From Nodularia sp. NIES-3585 (GTDB taxonomy: Bacteria > Cyanobacteriota > Cyanobacteriia > Cyanobacteriales > Nostocaceae): DNA of 64,000 nucleotides. Of the stretch, positions 43,681 to 52,235 are shown piece after piece; the first letter of the stretch is position 1, and every line of letters begins with the position of its first letter. Location: the NCBI RefSeq assembly GCF_002218065.1, contig NZ_BDUB01000001.1, positions 2,637,270 through 2,701,269 on the forward strand, read 5' to 3'. The notes beneath the pieces were generated by a model. The model made no database searches. It saw only the letters and a list, made by a program, of their open reading frames with translations, and was not told where the DNA came from. The position numbers and the translations under genes were made by a program.

Positions 43681-43823
43681 ACCACTATATTAGCATTTGT
43701 AAGCATATATGATCGATTGTTAGCAAATAATTAGCTATTGACTAACCTTCCCATGCCTACGCCACGGCAGCTATTGTGGGTGTGGTTAACTCAGGGCTAA
43801 TGACTCCGCGTAGCGGCATGATT

Positions 43824-44597
43824 TTAAGTTTCGTCGTAGGGGATAATTGGCAATTTGGTTTCTAAGGGTTTTGCTTCTAGATTTCGCTCGTTCGCTAGAA
43901 CCAGAGGAGGTAAAGGTGTATTCTGAGCGATGATGCCACCAGAAACTAATACTTTGAATGCGTCTTCTATGGGCATGGATAGGTTGACGACTTCATCCTC
44001 TGGAACGATGGCATACCATCCTGTGGTGGGGTTTGGGGTACTGGGAATGAAAATACTGAGCATGGGACGCGGCAGATGAGCTTGAATATCGTTACTCATC
44101 GTGCCTGTGACGAAGGCGATCGCCCATATGCCTTTTCTGGGATATTCTACTAAGATCACACGCCGAAATTTGTCGTTTGAATCCTTGAGTAAGGTGGCCA
44201 ACAGCTGTTTCAGGGTTTTGTATACCTGCCCAGCTAAGGGAATTGCTTGCAATACTCGCTCACCAAAATCTAATAACCAACGCCCAGCAATATTGCGAGC
44301 CATCAACCCTATTAAAAGAATGCTTAATAGAGGTACGGCAAGTCCCACGGCTAGATTCAATATATTGACTAGTATAGGTTGGAGACCGTCAAAGGGATTC
44401 AGTTGTTTGGGAATTTTGGTAAGAAAGTTGATTACCCAATTAGCGATAGTAATAGTTAGCCAAATAGTTGTGGCTAAAGGAATTACTACCAACAACCCAG
44501 CAATCAAGTCATTCTTTAAATCCTGTTTTAAGTGATTAATTCCCAAGTCCCTATGCTCCTGTTTTAGGTTACTGGAACTTTTGTTATTAGTTTTCAT
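43824..44597 (-). CDS. DUF502 membrane protein
   Basis: 257 residues. Two membrane helices (about 30-58, NDLIAGLLVVIPLATTIWLTITIANWVINF, and about 80-100) are followed by the soluble DUF502 domain with RVILVEYPRKGIWAIAFVTG and FIPSTPNPTTGWYAIVPEDEVV. The family is a conserved membrane protein in cyanobacteria and plants (COV-like), possibly in vesicle or cell-envelope functions. It is co-oriented with nusB-ftsY but separated from them by IS607. Function is not established. Confidence 0.9.
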   Translation of the reverse strand: MKTNNKSSSNLKQEHRDLGINHLKQDLKNDLIAGLLVVIPLATTIWLTITIANWVINFLTKIPKQLNPFDGLQPILVNILNLAVGLAVPLLSILLIGLMARNIAGRWLLDFGERVLQAIPLAGQVYKTLKQLLATLLKDSNDKFRRVILVEYPRKGIWAIAFVTGTMSNDIQAHLPRPMLSIFIPSTPNPTTGWYAIVPEDEVVNLSMPIEDAFKVLVSGGIIAQNTPLPPLVLANERNLEAKPLETKLPIIPYDET

Positions 44598-45352
44598 ACC
44601 AGTATATTTGTCAAAATACGAAGACGTTGCTCGTAGGTTTTAATACTTCAAGCAGCTGCCCAAGATTGTAAGCATCTGAGCTAATACTATCAAAATAGAC
44701 ACTTTTTTCTAGAAAAATACTGTTTTTCTAGACGGGTGGATATGGACACTTACCAACCAAGATTATGGCTGATTTGACTTTGAGGATGTTACTTTTTTTA
44801 TCAGACTTGTAAACGTTTGTTGCAAGTTGCTGACATACTACTCATCTTACCGCGCTCTATTAAAACCTGCTGATATTTGGTGTGAATGTGAAAGTACAGC
44901 TCAAGCAGGATGCTAATCAGGTTGTGAAGTGGTTACTGATTTTTCTGCAACTTTATAAAGATAGGACTTACGCATTGACAATAAATAATAAATATGTGTG
45001 GCGCTAAGAAGCACATATTTATTAGGGGTTTAGCAATGCTAAACCCCTACCACGCGGGTATATTTACTATCAACGTAATTATTGTTTAAAGCCTGAAATT
45101 GGCTATTACTGTAATAGTATACCATAATTAATTTGTACAGTGCGTAAGTCCTAAAAGATTAATTTATTGTAAGTTGCCAAATTCTCCTTTGATGTCAGAC
45201 TAGGGATGTGGGAAAGGCAGATGTTGGCAAACATCCTGATAATCGGCTCAAACGTCAGTTGACACTCCCCGCGATAAATCGACGGGGCTTTCAACCCAAT
45301 TTTTCGGTAAACTCAAACTGCATCAAACTTTTTTGCTGTTGTTGTAACGCTC
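44598..45352. other. intergenic region containing a MITE-like element
   Basis: Apart from the element at 44962-45153 I see no gene. Frames at 45208-45423 overlap the next gene and look like shadows. Confidence 0.5.
44962..45153. mobile_element. 192-bp MITE-like element with TAGGACTTACGCA ends
   Basis: TAGGACTTACGCA at 44962-44974 is perfectly inverted as TGCGTAAGTCCTA at 45141-45153. A hairpin sits inside (GGGGTTTAGCAATGCTAAACCCC). No coding capacity. Elements with these ends are abundant in Nostocales genomes. Confidence 0.85.
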
Positions 45353-46234
45353 TCAAACGCTCTCAATGGTTTGGGCTTGACTCTGTTCTGCATCAGATAG
45401 CCCTATTTCTAAACTGGGTGTAGGCATATTTTTCATTTCCCACACTTTCAGCAAAATCAGGTATTCGTAAAATGCCTGCAATGTACACCAAGCCATCCCA
45501 GCGCGTCCATCTAGACAACCCCTCAAAATAAAATACATATACAGAAAGCGCAGAAATGGTCTGGCGGGTAAACGTAAAGATAAATCTTTTAAAGCCCGTC
45601 GTCGTTCTATTTCTGTTTTACCCAGGAATAAATCTTGCCAGTTCACTTTACCTTGTTCAATTTGATGCAAGGTTTCTTTGGCTTCATCTGTAGAATAACG
45701 GTTATGCTTTTCAATCCAACGGCTTAAACCCTTGCTACAAGTGTAATGAGGATATGTTTCTTTGATGAAACTGGTAGCACCGTTACACACTTCCCGTTCA
45801 GTGTGTCCATAATCTGTAAACCAGACTTTACCGTGGCGGAACAAACGCATTTGATAGCGGGGATATTGGGTGCTGTAGCGAATCCAATGATTCATAAACA
45901 TCACACGTTCTGCGACGTAGTAGCCTATATAGTCGGGGTTTTTAGTAGCCTGTAGGCACTCGGCAAAGAGTTCTGGTGTCATGCGTTCATCGGCTTCGAG
46001 AATATATACCCACTCATATTTTGGAGGAATAGATTCTAACATCCAGGTGCGTTGTAGTCCGTGGCTTTCAAAGGCGTGTTGGACTGTGCGAACAGGGTAA
46101 CGACTGGAAATTTCTACAGTGCGATCGCTACTGCATGAGTCTACAACAATAATGTCATCAGATAGCATTGCCGACTCAATACAAGCCGCAATATCTAGCT
46201 CTTCGTTATATGTCAGGATATAAATTGATAACAT
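45353..46234 (-). CDS. family 2 glycosyltransferase, WaaE/KdtX-like
   Basis: 293 residues. N-terminal SIYILTYNEELDIAACIESA, then VVDSCSSDRT and the metal/nucleotide motif YILEADERMTPEL. The later HRYS-type YSTQYPRYQMRLFRHGKVWF and DYGHTEREV match the KdtX/WaaE group that adds glucose to lipooligosaccharide or other polysaccharide backbones. The C-terminal helical region may bind the membrane (FLRFLYMYFILRG). It is downstream of HpsJ on the same strand and may add to the hormogonium polysaccharide. The link is positional. Confidence 0.85.
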   Translation of the reverse strand: MLSIYILTYNEELDIAACIESAMLSDDIIVVDSCSSDRTVEISSRYPVRTVQHAFESHGLQRTWMLESIPPKYEWVYILEADERMTPELFAECLQATKNPDYIGYYVAERVMFMNHWIRYSTQYPRYQMRLFRHGKVWFTDYGHTEREVCNGATSFIKETYPHYTCSKGLSRWIEKHNRYSTDEAKETLHQIEQGKVNWQDLFLGKTEIERRRALKDLSLRLPARPFLRFLYMYFILRGCLDGRAGMAWCTLQAFYEYLILLKVWEMKNMPTPSLEIGLSDAEQSQAQTIESV

Positions 46235-46277
46235 TGCTCAGTTTTTAAAGGAATTTGTTAACTGCTTCGATCAACCC

Positions 46278-46309
46278 TTGTAGAGACGTTCCATGGAAAG
46301 TCTCTACAA
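46278..46309. repeat. TTGTAGAGACGTT... palindromic dispersed repeat, copy 1
   Basis: TTGTAGAGACGTTCCATGGAAAGTCTCTACAA is nearly self-complementary. Related copies are at 48242-48272 and 59829-59857; a diverged copy is near 16491. Confidence 0.8.
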
Positions 46310-46322
46310 TATTTGTTGTTAC

Positions 46323-47165
46323 CTAGCGTGCGGCTACTTTACGTTTACTACCTTGTAAAGCACCCATACTCCGTAAACCTGTCCAGCCAATGATCATGTA
46401 ACCAATGGATAACAGCAAACTACTAATACCAATTCGCAGTCCAGACTTCCAAGCGTTGTCTCTGGCTTGTTTTTGGGCTTCGTCCCGACGTTGGCGAATT
46501 TGAATTATTCTTTGATCTGCTAGGGTTTGAGGGTTTGTTTGCTGGTCGATAAAGGTATCTAGTTCTTGGGGATTTTCTTTAAACTTCCTGAGTAATTCTT
46601 TTTGCGCTGCGGGAAGTTGAGGGTTATTTAGTGCTTGTTGGTATGTTTGCTCATTTTTGAGCAGTTCGGTAAACTGATTTCTGGCTTGGTTTCGCAGCTG
46701 TTCTAGTTGCGCTTTTCCTTGTTCGTTGCTGATTTGGGCTTGGAATTGGGATAACTGATTTTGCAGTTGATTTTCTGCCTGTTCAGCATCTTGGCGAATT
46801 TGAACGACGTTTTGAGCGCTAGCTTGTCGGACATTATTCAAGTGCAAGGGAAAAATTAGCAAGAAAAATAACCCTAAGATACTGGAGAGTACCAGCACGG
46901 GAAATCTGATATCTATAGGTTTAGGGCGATCGCCGCTATCACCAACACCATCAATCCAATAGCCGACGAATAGCATCCCTATACCAACCAAAGGCACAAT
47001 GCCTCTGTCAACTAATGCTGTGGCTAGATTGATTTGCCATGTCCGATCAGTTGGTTGGAAGGGCAATAACAGAATTAAAAAATCTAGTAAAAAGGACAAA
47101 ATTAAAATTATCCCTACTACCTTGAGTGTGAGGGCAGCATTTCCAGAAGCAATACGATTAGTCAT
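46323..47165 (-). CDS. hpsJ: HpsJ-family hormogonium polysaccharide secretion protein
   Basis: 280 residues. Three N-terminal hydrophobic segments (about 13-36, 52-68, 90-106) precede a long glutamine-rich coiled coil (about 110-240, QDAEQAENQLQNQLSQFQAQ...). One more helix lies near 248-268 (LRIGISSLLLSIGYMIIGWTG). The arrangement matches the HpsJ family described in hormogonium polysaccharide secretion. HpsJ is a membrane protein of unclear biochemical role. Its position downstream of the hpsA-G genes on the same strand agrees. Confidence 0.75.
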   Translation of the reverse strand: MTNRIASGNAALTLKVVGIILILSFLLDFLILLLPFQPTDRTWQINLATALVDRGIVPLVGIGMLFVGYWIDGVGDSGDRPKPIDIRFPVLVLSSILGLFFLLIFPLHLNNVRQASAQNVVQIRQDAEQAENQLQNQLSQFQAQISNEQGKAQLEQLRNQARNQFTELLKNEQTYQQALNNPQLPAAQKELLRKFKENPQELDTFIDQQTNPQTLADQRIIQIRQRRDEAQKQARDNAWKSGLRIGISSLLLSIGYMIIGWTGLRSMGALQGSKRKVAAR

Positions 47166-47502
47166 AATTTTGCAAATTTTTGGTGTATCAGAGCAATTAT
47201 CCTATTTGAAGTTACTTGAATATCGTTTCTATAACTGTTGTATGAAACTTATTTCATGAACCTAACTGTTATACAAAAGTATCAGGTAGTTATACACTTG
47301 TATAGATTTTATGCAACTAGGTTTTAAACTACACTACGGTAACATTTGTTTTCGGAACTGTCTTCAGGAAACACTAGGTAATTGAAGATACGAAGCTAGC
47401 CGGGGAATGAAAGTCTGGCAGAATATGAAGAAGATATAAAGAGATACTTTGATTCATTTTTATCAGAATTTTTTGGTAACTTTTCACTTCCATACCTCAA
47501 CA
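47166..47502. other. intergenic region, no gene seen
   Basis: I see no frame, tRNA or strong hairpin. It is AT-rich and likely has the promoter of the downstream hpsJ gene. Confidence 0.4.
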
Positions 47503-48147
47503 TTATTTAGTTTTTATCTTCAAGGTTTGTTCCCAAATTGGTAAATCCTCTGGAAGGTCAATATCAGCTAAAGGAGGCAAGTATGCCAGTGATATTGTCA
47601 GCTTTTGGGCAATATTCACAGTTTGCTGTAATACTTGATTAGTTCCCCAATCGATATTAACGAATAATTCTGGAATCAGGTGACACAAACCAATTAAGTA
47701 ATAACCACCGTCAATGGCTGGGCCAAGTGTGAGATCATAAGTGTGTAGCTGCTCAAAGGCTTGGGTAAGGATGTCAGAATTGATTCCCGGACAATCTATG
47801 CCAATGATTATGACTTGTTCTGCACCAGAGTCAAAGGCATGAGCAAGCGATCGCTCCATCCGCGAACCCAAATCACCTTCACCCTGAGAGTGGTATACTA
47901 AATCAGACCCCAGCCAGTCTTCCATGAGTTGCGAGTTACCACCAGCAAACCGCACTTCCCAAGATATGTCCGTGGATTTTTGCAGTTGTTGCACCTGAAA
48001 TATGGTACGCTCAGTCATCTGCCGTTGTAAATTGGCAGCACCCACATCACCCAAAGCAGGTATGAGTCGGGTTTTCGTCTTCCCTGGTTCTGGGTAGCGA
48101 GTAAAAATAATTAAGTGCTGTTGGGCAATGTCTAATGATTTCAGCAC
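47503..48147 (-). CDS. DUF2064 / TIGR04282-type glycosyltransferase
   Basis: 214 residues. The N-terminal LIIFTRYPEPGKTKTRLIPALG is the hallmark of DUF2064 (TIGR04282) proteins, a nucleotidyl/glycosyl-transferase fold. The acidic metal motif is IIGIDCPGI, followed by LGPAIDGGYYLIGL. They often accompany TIGR04283 glycosyltransferases in putative arsenosugar or related glycosylation loci; such a protein lies at 21179-21874. The start is GTG at 48147. It sits inside the hps neighbourhood on the same strand, but the role there is unproven. Confidence 0.88.
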   Translation of the reverse strand: MLKSLDIAQQHLIIFTRYPEPGKTKTRLIPALGDVGAANLQRQMTERTIFQVQQLQKSTDISWEVRFAGGNSQLMEDWLGSDLVYHSQGEGDLGSRMERSLAHAFDSGAEQVIIIGIDCPGINSDILTQAFEQLHTYDLTLGPAIDGGYYLIGLCHLIPELFVNIDWGTNQVLQQTVNIAQKLTISLAYLPPLADIDLPEDLPIWEQTLKIKTK

Positions 48148-48241
48148 GGAGTAGTCCCAATTTAGTTAGTGAAATATAACTAGACTACTACATATAATTC
48201 AGAATCCCGACCGAATTCAAATATGCATTTTCGGTTAACGC

Positions 48242-48272
48242 TTGTAGAGACGTTGTATGCAACGTCTCTACA
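48242..48272. repeat. TTGTAGAGACGTT... palindromic dispersed repeat, copy 2
   Basis: TTGTAGAGACGTTG TATG CAACGTCTCTACA: perfect 13-base inverted arms. Confidence 0.85.
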
Positions 48273-48380
48273 TTCTTTGTCAGAGATGTTTTTTGCAAAA
48301 CTGGAATTCTCAACTCATCTGCTGCTGTCAGCGCTGACGATTATGATCGTATTTCACAACTCTTGGGAAATAAATTAATA

Positions 48381-48932
48381 TCAATCACATCCACTATCCT
48401 TCGCAGTCCTCATTGCGCCTAGTAAGGTTGAAACAATGACGCACCTTGGGGAAACGTCAGTATTTCGAGGTGTAAAGGTAATTTTTCCCATTCGTCCATT
48501 GACAGAACCATCATACTTGAACTGTACCCGATACTTCCCAGAACCAGTGGTATCTTCAGCGAAGTTGGAAGTAAATCTAATTGCTGTAGAGTCGCCTTGA
48601 ATCAAAGGTTGTCCATTTGACGTTTGACATTGGTTGTCTGAAGGGGTGCGATGTACAGCAGCTAATACTTTATTATCATCAACCCAAAAACAAGCTTGCC
48701 AACCAAGTTTTTCCCGTTTAGCATTACTTTGGGCATCGCGTAATAGTGTCAATGCCGCACTTTGTGCAGTGTTTACCTTCTGTCGATTGACAAATCCTAA
48801 CCAGCTAGGAGCTGCGATCGCTGATAATATACCAATCATTACCAGAGCTACCAATATCTCTAATAATGTGAAGCCACGAGGGTGGCCATCTCTCAATAAG
48901 TTTTTGGGATCAAATAAATGTGGTAAATGCAT
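48381..48932 (-). CDS. FimT/GspH-like pseudopilin, HpsD paralogue
   Basis: 183 residues. The class III prepilin signal is RGFTLLEILVA (cleavage after G, Glu at +5), followed by one hydrophobic helix and a globular GspH-like domain. The region after the helix (APSWLGFVNRQKVNTAQSAAL) and the C-terminus (RCVIVSTLLGAMRTAKDSGC) closely match the HpsD-like pseudopilin at 52236-52898. The two arose by duplication. It would be processed by PilD and added to a pseudopilus. It may be the gene called hpsH in other strains; I am not sure. Confidence 0.8.
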   Translation of the reverse strand: MHLPHLFDPKNLLRDGHPRGFTLLEILVALVMIGILSAIAAPSWLGFVNRQKVNTAQSAALTLLRDAQSNAKREKLGWQACFWVDDNKVLAAVHRTPSDNQCQTSNGQPLIQGDSTAIRFTSNFAEDTTGSGKYRVQFKYDGSVNGRMGKITFTPRNTDVSPRCVIVSTLLGAMRTAKDSGCD

Positions 48933-48991
48933 AGAAATTAACTTGAATTAGATAAACATACAAGAAACTTGAACTCAGTCGGCGGACGCTC

Positions 48992-49041
48992 GTAGTAAGG
49001 GCTTCAGCCCTTCATTCAGGACTAAAGTCCTGACTACAAAC
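48992..49041. repeat. double-hairpin dispersed repeat, copy 2
   Basis: GTAGTAAGGGCTTCAGCCCTT...CAGGACTAAAGTCCTGACTAC, related to 37278-37327. It separates the glycosyltransferase and FimT-like genes. Confidence 0.8.
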
Positions 49042-49065
49042 CTTTAACTATTTACACCGAATCAC

Positions 49066-50043
49066 TTAGGTTTTTAAATTAACTGTTTTTCGACTATCTA
49101 AAAAATTAGTAGATAAATTATCAGGTAAAAAAATGATTATGCTAATTTTTAATAATAATTTTAATGTAAATTTTGTTCGTTTAAATCTGGAATTATCATA
49201 AATAAAATACTTCCACAAAAAACCAGCAGCAGCTATACCCTTTTGTCTGTTGTGTGGTCTATTTAAAGCTTTGCAAGTTAGATATTTATACAGGTTAGTC
49301 ATGCTCGAATTGAGAATAGTTTGATTATTTAACCCTTTGGCATGGTAACCATTTGTAATCACTTGCAAACAATATTTTTCCTGCTTGGCAAGATTAGAAG
49401 AAACCGAATTAGCACTGAGGCGGTATAATATTTGTACTGAAGGAACAGCTACAAAAGAATATTGCGCTGCTAATCTTAACCACATATCCCAATCTTGAGC
49501 AGCTGGTAAAGATTCATCAAATCCACCTAATTCTAGTACAGCTTCCCTACGAATCAAAGGATTAGAACCACTTTCTAAAAAGTTAGTTATTAACAACTGC
49601 TCATAAACATCTCCATTCGCAGTAATGTGTGTACCAGAAAGAAATCTTTCGCCATTTTCGTTAATATAATCAGTCCAACTATAAGCCACTTGAGCATCTG
49701 GATTATTTTGCAAAGCCTGTAACTGGACTTGCAGTTTATCAGGTGTCCAAATATCATCTGCATCAAGAAAACTGACAAATTCTCCAATTGCATGGTGTAG
49801 TCCACGATTGCGAGTCACGTTTCCGCCAGCATTGGGATAAGAAAATACTTTAATTCTGATGTCCTTAATTTGCGAAACTATATCTAATGTCGAATCTTGG
49901 GAACCATCATTAATAATAATTAATTCAAAGTTAGTAAAAGTTTGATTGAGAACGGATTTAATTGTGGCTTGAATAGTTTTTTCACAATTATAAGCTGGAA
50001 TAACTACAGAAATCGTTGGCGACTCTTTATTTACTTCATTCAT
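49066..50043 (-). CDS. hpsG: family 2 glycosyltransferase, probable HpsG
   Basis: 325 residues. GT-A motifs: ISVVIPAYNCEKTIQATIKS, IINDGSQDSTL, the DxD-type SFLDADDIWTPDKL and ESGSNPLIRREAVLELGGFDE, then AAQDWDMWLRL. It resembles O-antigen and exopolysaccharide glycosyltransferases. The C-terminal 70 residues are basic and hydrophobic. It is the third in a run of three GT2 genes, only 3 bases after the preceding one, so they are co-translated. HpsE-G in Nostoc punctiforme are three GT2 proteins in this order, on which the name rests. Confidence 0.8.
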   Translation of the reverse strand: MNEVNKESPTISVVIPAYNCEKTIQATIKSVLNQTFTNFELIIINDGSQDSTLDIVSQIKDIRIKVFSYPNAGGNVTRNRGLHHAIGEFVSFLDADDIWTPDKLQVQLQALQNNPDAQVAYSWTDYINENGERFLSGTHITANGDVYEQLLITNFLESGSNPLIRREAVLELGGFDESLPAAQDWDMWLRLAAQYSFVAVPSVQILYRLSANSVSSNLAKQEKYCLQVITNGYHAKGLNNQTILNSSMTNLYKYLTCKALNRPHNRQKGIAAAGFLWKYFIYDNSRFKRTKFTLKLLLKISIIIFLPDNLSTNFLDSRKTVNLKT

Positions 50044-50046
50044 CTT

Positions 50047-51033
50047 TCACGTTATTTTTCTGGTTATATCGTTTAAAAAACATCTAAATGAATAAAAAGG
50101 ACTCAGCATACTGCCTAAATAAAACTCCATTTCAAAAAGCAAAGTAATATCAGTTTTTAACTCATGATTATGTTTAATAAAATGTTTGACTATTCGGCGC
50201 AAATTACCCAAAATAGTTCTGATTAAAATTATGGGTTTTTCCCAATTCTTCGCATTAATTAAGCGCAATTGAAAAACACACAAACCACAGCCACGGGCTA
50301 GTTTGAGCAAGTAATCTTTTTCTAATCGCCAATGTGGTATTTGATGATAAGTGTGCATAGCGGGATTGTACCAAATTTCCCAGCCAGCATTGTGAATGTG
50401 AAGTAACGGTTCATAGTCATCACCCTGCACAAAAACACCAGGTAACTTTCCACTCAACTTAGGTTTTTGAGGAACGTTATCAAACCATGCGTTTTTCCTG
50501 ACAACTAGCGCTGCACCAGGAGGAAGATTTAATCTCTCCGGCTCAAATAAATGCGCCTTGTCTCCATGCTCTCTGATAGCTAGAAAGGCCTGTATCTTTT
50601 GAAAATCTTCTGGTGGTTTAACCTCAAATTCTCCATGAATTTGACCACTCCAAGCCCCAGCTTGAGGATGTTCAATCGCAAAATCGTAAGCTGCTGCCAG
50701 CCAGTCAGATGCAGGAAGGTTATCATCATCTAAAAATGCAATAAGATGTCCTCTAGCTTCACGTACTGCCCGCAATCTTGCGTAGGCAGCACCCTGTTGA
50801 GGTTCCATAAAATATTTTAAAGAACATTCGTTGCTAAATATTTCCTGATAATTACTAATTACTTCAGATGTATTATCAGAACTATTATTGTCAATAATAA
50901 CAACTTCCCAATTAATTTTTTTCACATTTACTTGCTTCAAAAGTAAATCTAAAATCTTAGGTAACCGTGTTGCCCCATTGTAAGTCGGAATAGCTAGGGT
51001 AACATCTAAAGATTTTGTTAACACTTCTGCCAT
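50047..51033 (-). CDS. hpsF: family 2 glycosyltransferase, probable HpsF
   Basis: 328 residues. VTLAIPTYNGATRLPKIL, VVIIDNNSSDNTSEV, then LIAFLDDDNLPASDWL and PPGAALVVRKNAWFD. It aligns along its length with the neighbouring gene at 51047-52015 (shared AIPTYNGA-RLP, QQGAAYAR, FLDDDN, VKPPE-F--I-AFLAI), so the two are tandem paralogues. It should add sugars from nucleotide donors to the hormogonium polysaccharide. It follows that gene after 13 bases. Confidence 0.8.
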   Translation of the reverse strand: MAEVLTKSLDVTLAIPTYNGATRLPKILDLLLKQVNVKKINWEVVIIDNNSSDNTSEVISNYQEIFSNECSLKYFMEPQQGAAYARLRAVREARGHLIAFLDDDNLPASDWLAAAYDFAIEHPQAGAWSGQIHGEFEVKPPEDFQKIQAFLAIREHGDKAHLFEPERLNLPPGAALVVRKNAWFDNVPQKPKLSGKLPGVFVQGDDYEPLLHIHNAGWEIWYNPAMHTYHQIPHWRLEKDYLLKLARGCGLCVFQLRLINAKNWEKPIILIRTILGNLRRIVKHFIKHNHELKTDITLLFEMEFYLGSMLSPFYSFRCFLNDITRKIT

Positions 51034-51046
51034 AAAATTTTATATC

Positions 51047-52015
51047 TTATTCCTTATTCATTTTTAAATATCCATTTCTCCACAAATAAAAGGGGCTAAT
51101 TAAACTACTCAATAAAAGTTGTAATTCACAATTTGCCACCAGATCATGTTTAAAATTGTTGCGATGTTTTAGTAAATGTAAAGCTATTTTGCGTAAATCA
51201 TTTATCGCATAAGCAAAAGATACTAATGACTGATAAAAAGGTTTAATATTTACCATTCTTGTGACGTAACGGCTAAGTCCAATACCTCTGAAAAATGGAA
51301 TCAAATAAGCTTTTTCTAATCTAGATTTTGGTATTTTATGATAAATTTCCATTTCTGGATTGTACCAAATTTGCCAACCTGCTTTTTGTATGTAACACAG
51401 CATCTCTAAATCTTCGCCAGTCAGCATATTGCCAGTAACTCTGCCTGTCAAAATTGGGTTATTTGGGACACTTGTTAACCATGCTTGTCGCCGCACAACA
51501 AGTCCAGCAGAAGGAGGTAGTAATTTTGTATGGGGTTTATATAGCAGTGGAATATCTCCACGCTCTGTAATTGCCAAAAAGGCAGAAATTCGGTGAAAAT
51601 TTTCTGGTGGTTTTACTTCCCAATCTGGGTGAATTTGGCTACCATAAGCTCCCACATGAGGATGCTCTTTGGCAAAGGCGTTAGCTGCTGCTACCCAGTT
51701 GGATAAGGGGTAGTTATCATCATCAAGAAATCCTATAAATTTGCCTCTAGCTTCCAAAACTGCTCTTTTCCTAGCATAAGCTGCTCCCTGTTGGGCTTCA
51801 AAGCAATACTTTAAGGGATAAGAACATTGCCAATTTTCTTGATAGCTTTTGATAAGTTCAGCTGTGTTATCTGTGCTGTTATTGTCTACAACAATGATTT
51901 CCCAAGCTAAATTTTCGGTGTTGATTTGATTTCGCAGTCGTTCTAATAGTTCAGGTAAGCGACTTGCACCGTTGTAGGTTGGTATAGCTACGGTAAAATT
52001 AAGTTTAGTAGGCAT
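51047..52015 (-). CDS. hpsE: hormogonium polysaccharide glycosyltransferase, probable HpsE
   Basis: 322 residues. FTVAIPTYNGASRLPELLERL, IIVVDNNSTDNTAEL, GFLDDDNYPLSNWV and LLPPSAGLVVRRQAWL define a GT2 enzyme. It carries TGEDLEMLCYIQKAGW, the segment that positions the acceptor base in this class, and a C-terminal HLLKHRNNFKHD-like tail. It is the first of the three glycosyltransferases after the pseudopilin genes, the position of hpsE in Nostoc. Its product is thought to be the slime polysaccharide that supports gliding. Confidence 0.82.
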   Translation of the reverse strand: MPTKLNFTVAIPTYNGASRLPELLERLRNQINTENLAWEIIVVDNNSTDNTAELIKSYQENWQCSYPLKYCFEAQQGAAYARKRAVLEARGKFIGFLDDDNYPLSNWVAAANAFAKEHPHVGAYGSQIHPDWEVKPPENFHRISAFLAITERGDIPLLYKPHTKLLPPSAGLVVRRQAWLTSVPNNPILTGRVTGNMLTGEDLEMLCYIQKAGWQIWYNPEMEIYHKIPKSRLEKAYLIPFFRGIGLSRYVTRMVNIKPFYQSLVSFAYAINDLRKIALHLLKHRNNFKHDLVANCELQLLLSSLISPFYLWRNGYLKMNKE

Positions 52016-52235
52016 AGCTCCCCTGATTTAACTTAAATAAGTTTTATTGCCCTAATATTAGTAAGATTTAAAATCTGGTTAGGCACAAATTAGGGCTATT
52101 TTTTGAGCAGCTACAAAATTAATATATAAAACTAAATAAACTGCCCCTGATATTTTTATTATCCTATTTAGGACGTATTTTATATACCGTGTTTATACGG
52201 GCTTTATTATACTTTTGTAATAAAATAAAGGTGAT

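Larger units (their letters stand above)
42010..43735 (-). mobile_element. IS607-family insertion sequence (tnpA + tnpB)
   Basis: A serine-recombinase TnpA with N-terminal MerR-like helix-turn-helix followed by an overlapping TnpB defines an IS607 element. IS607 ends lack inverted repeats, so the boundaries are approximate. TTGCTAA/TTAGCA motifs near 42025 and 43690-43735 may mark subterminal recombinase sites. The element lies between nusB and the DUF502 gene. Confidence 0.8.

Noticed and set aside
44962-45153. CRISPR-like repeats
   Set aside because: The repeated motifs in this and other intergenic regions are inverted pairs or tandem heptamers, not direct repeats separated by unique spacers.
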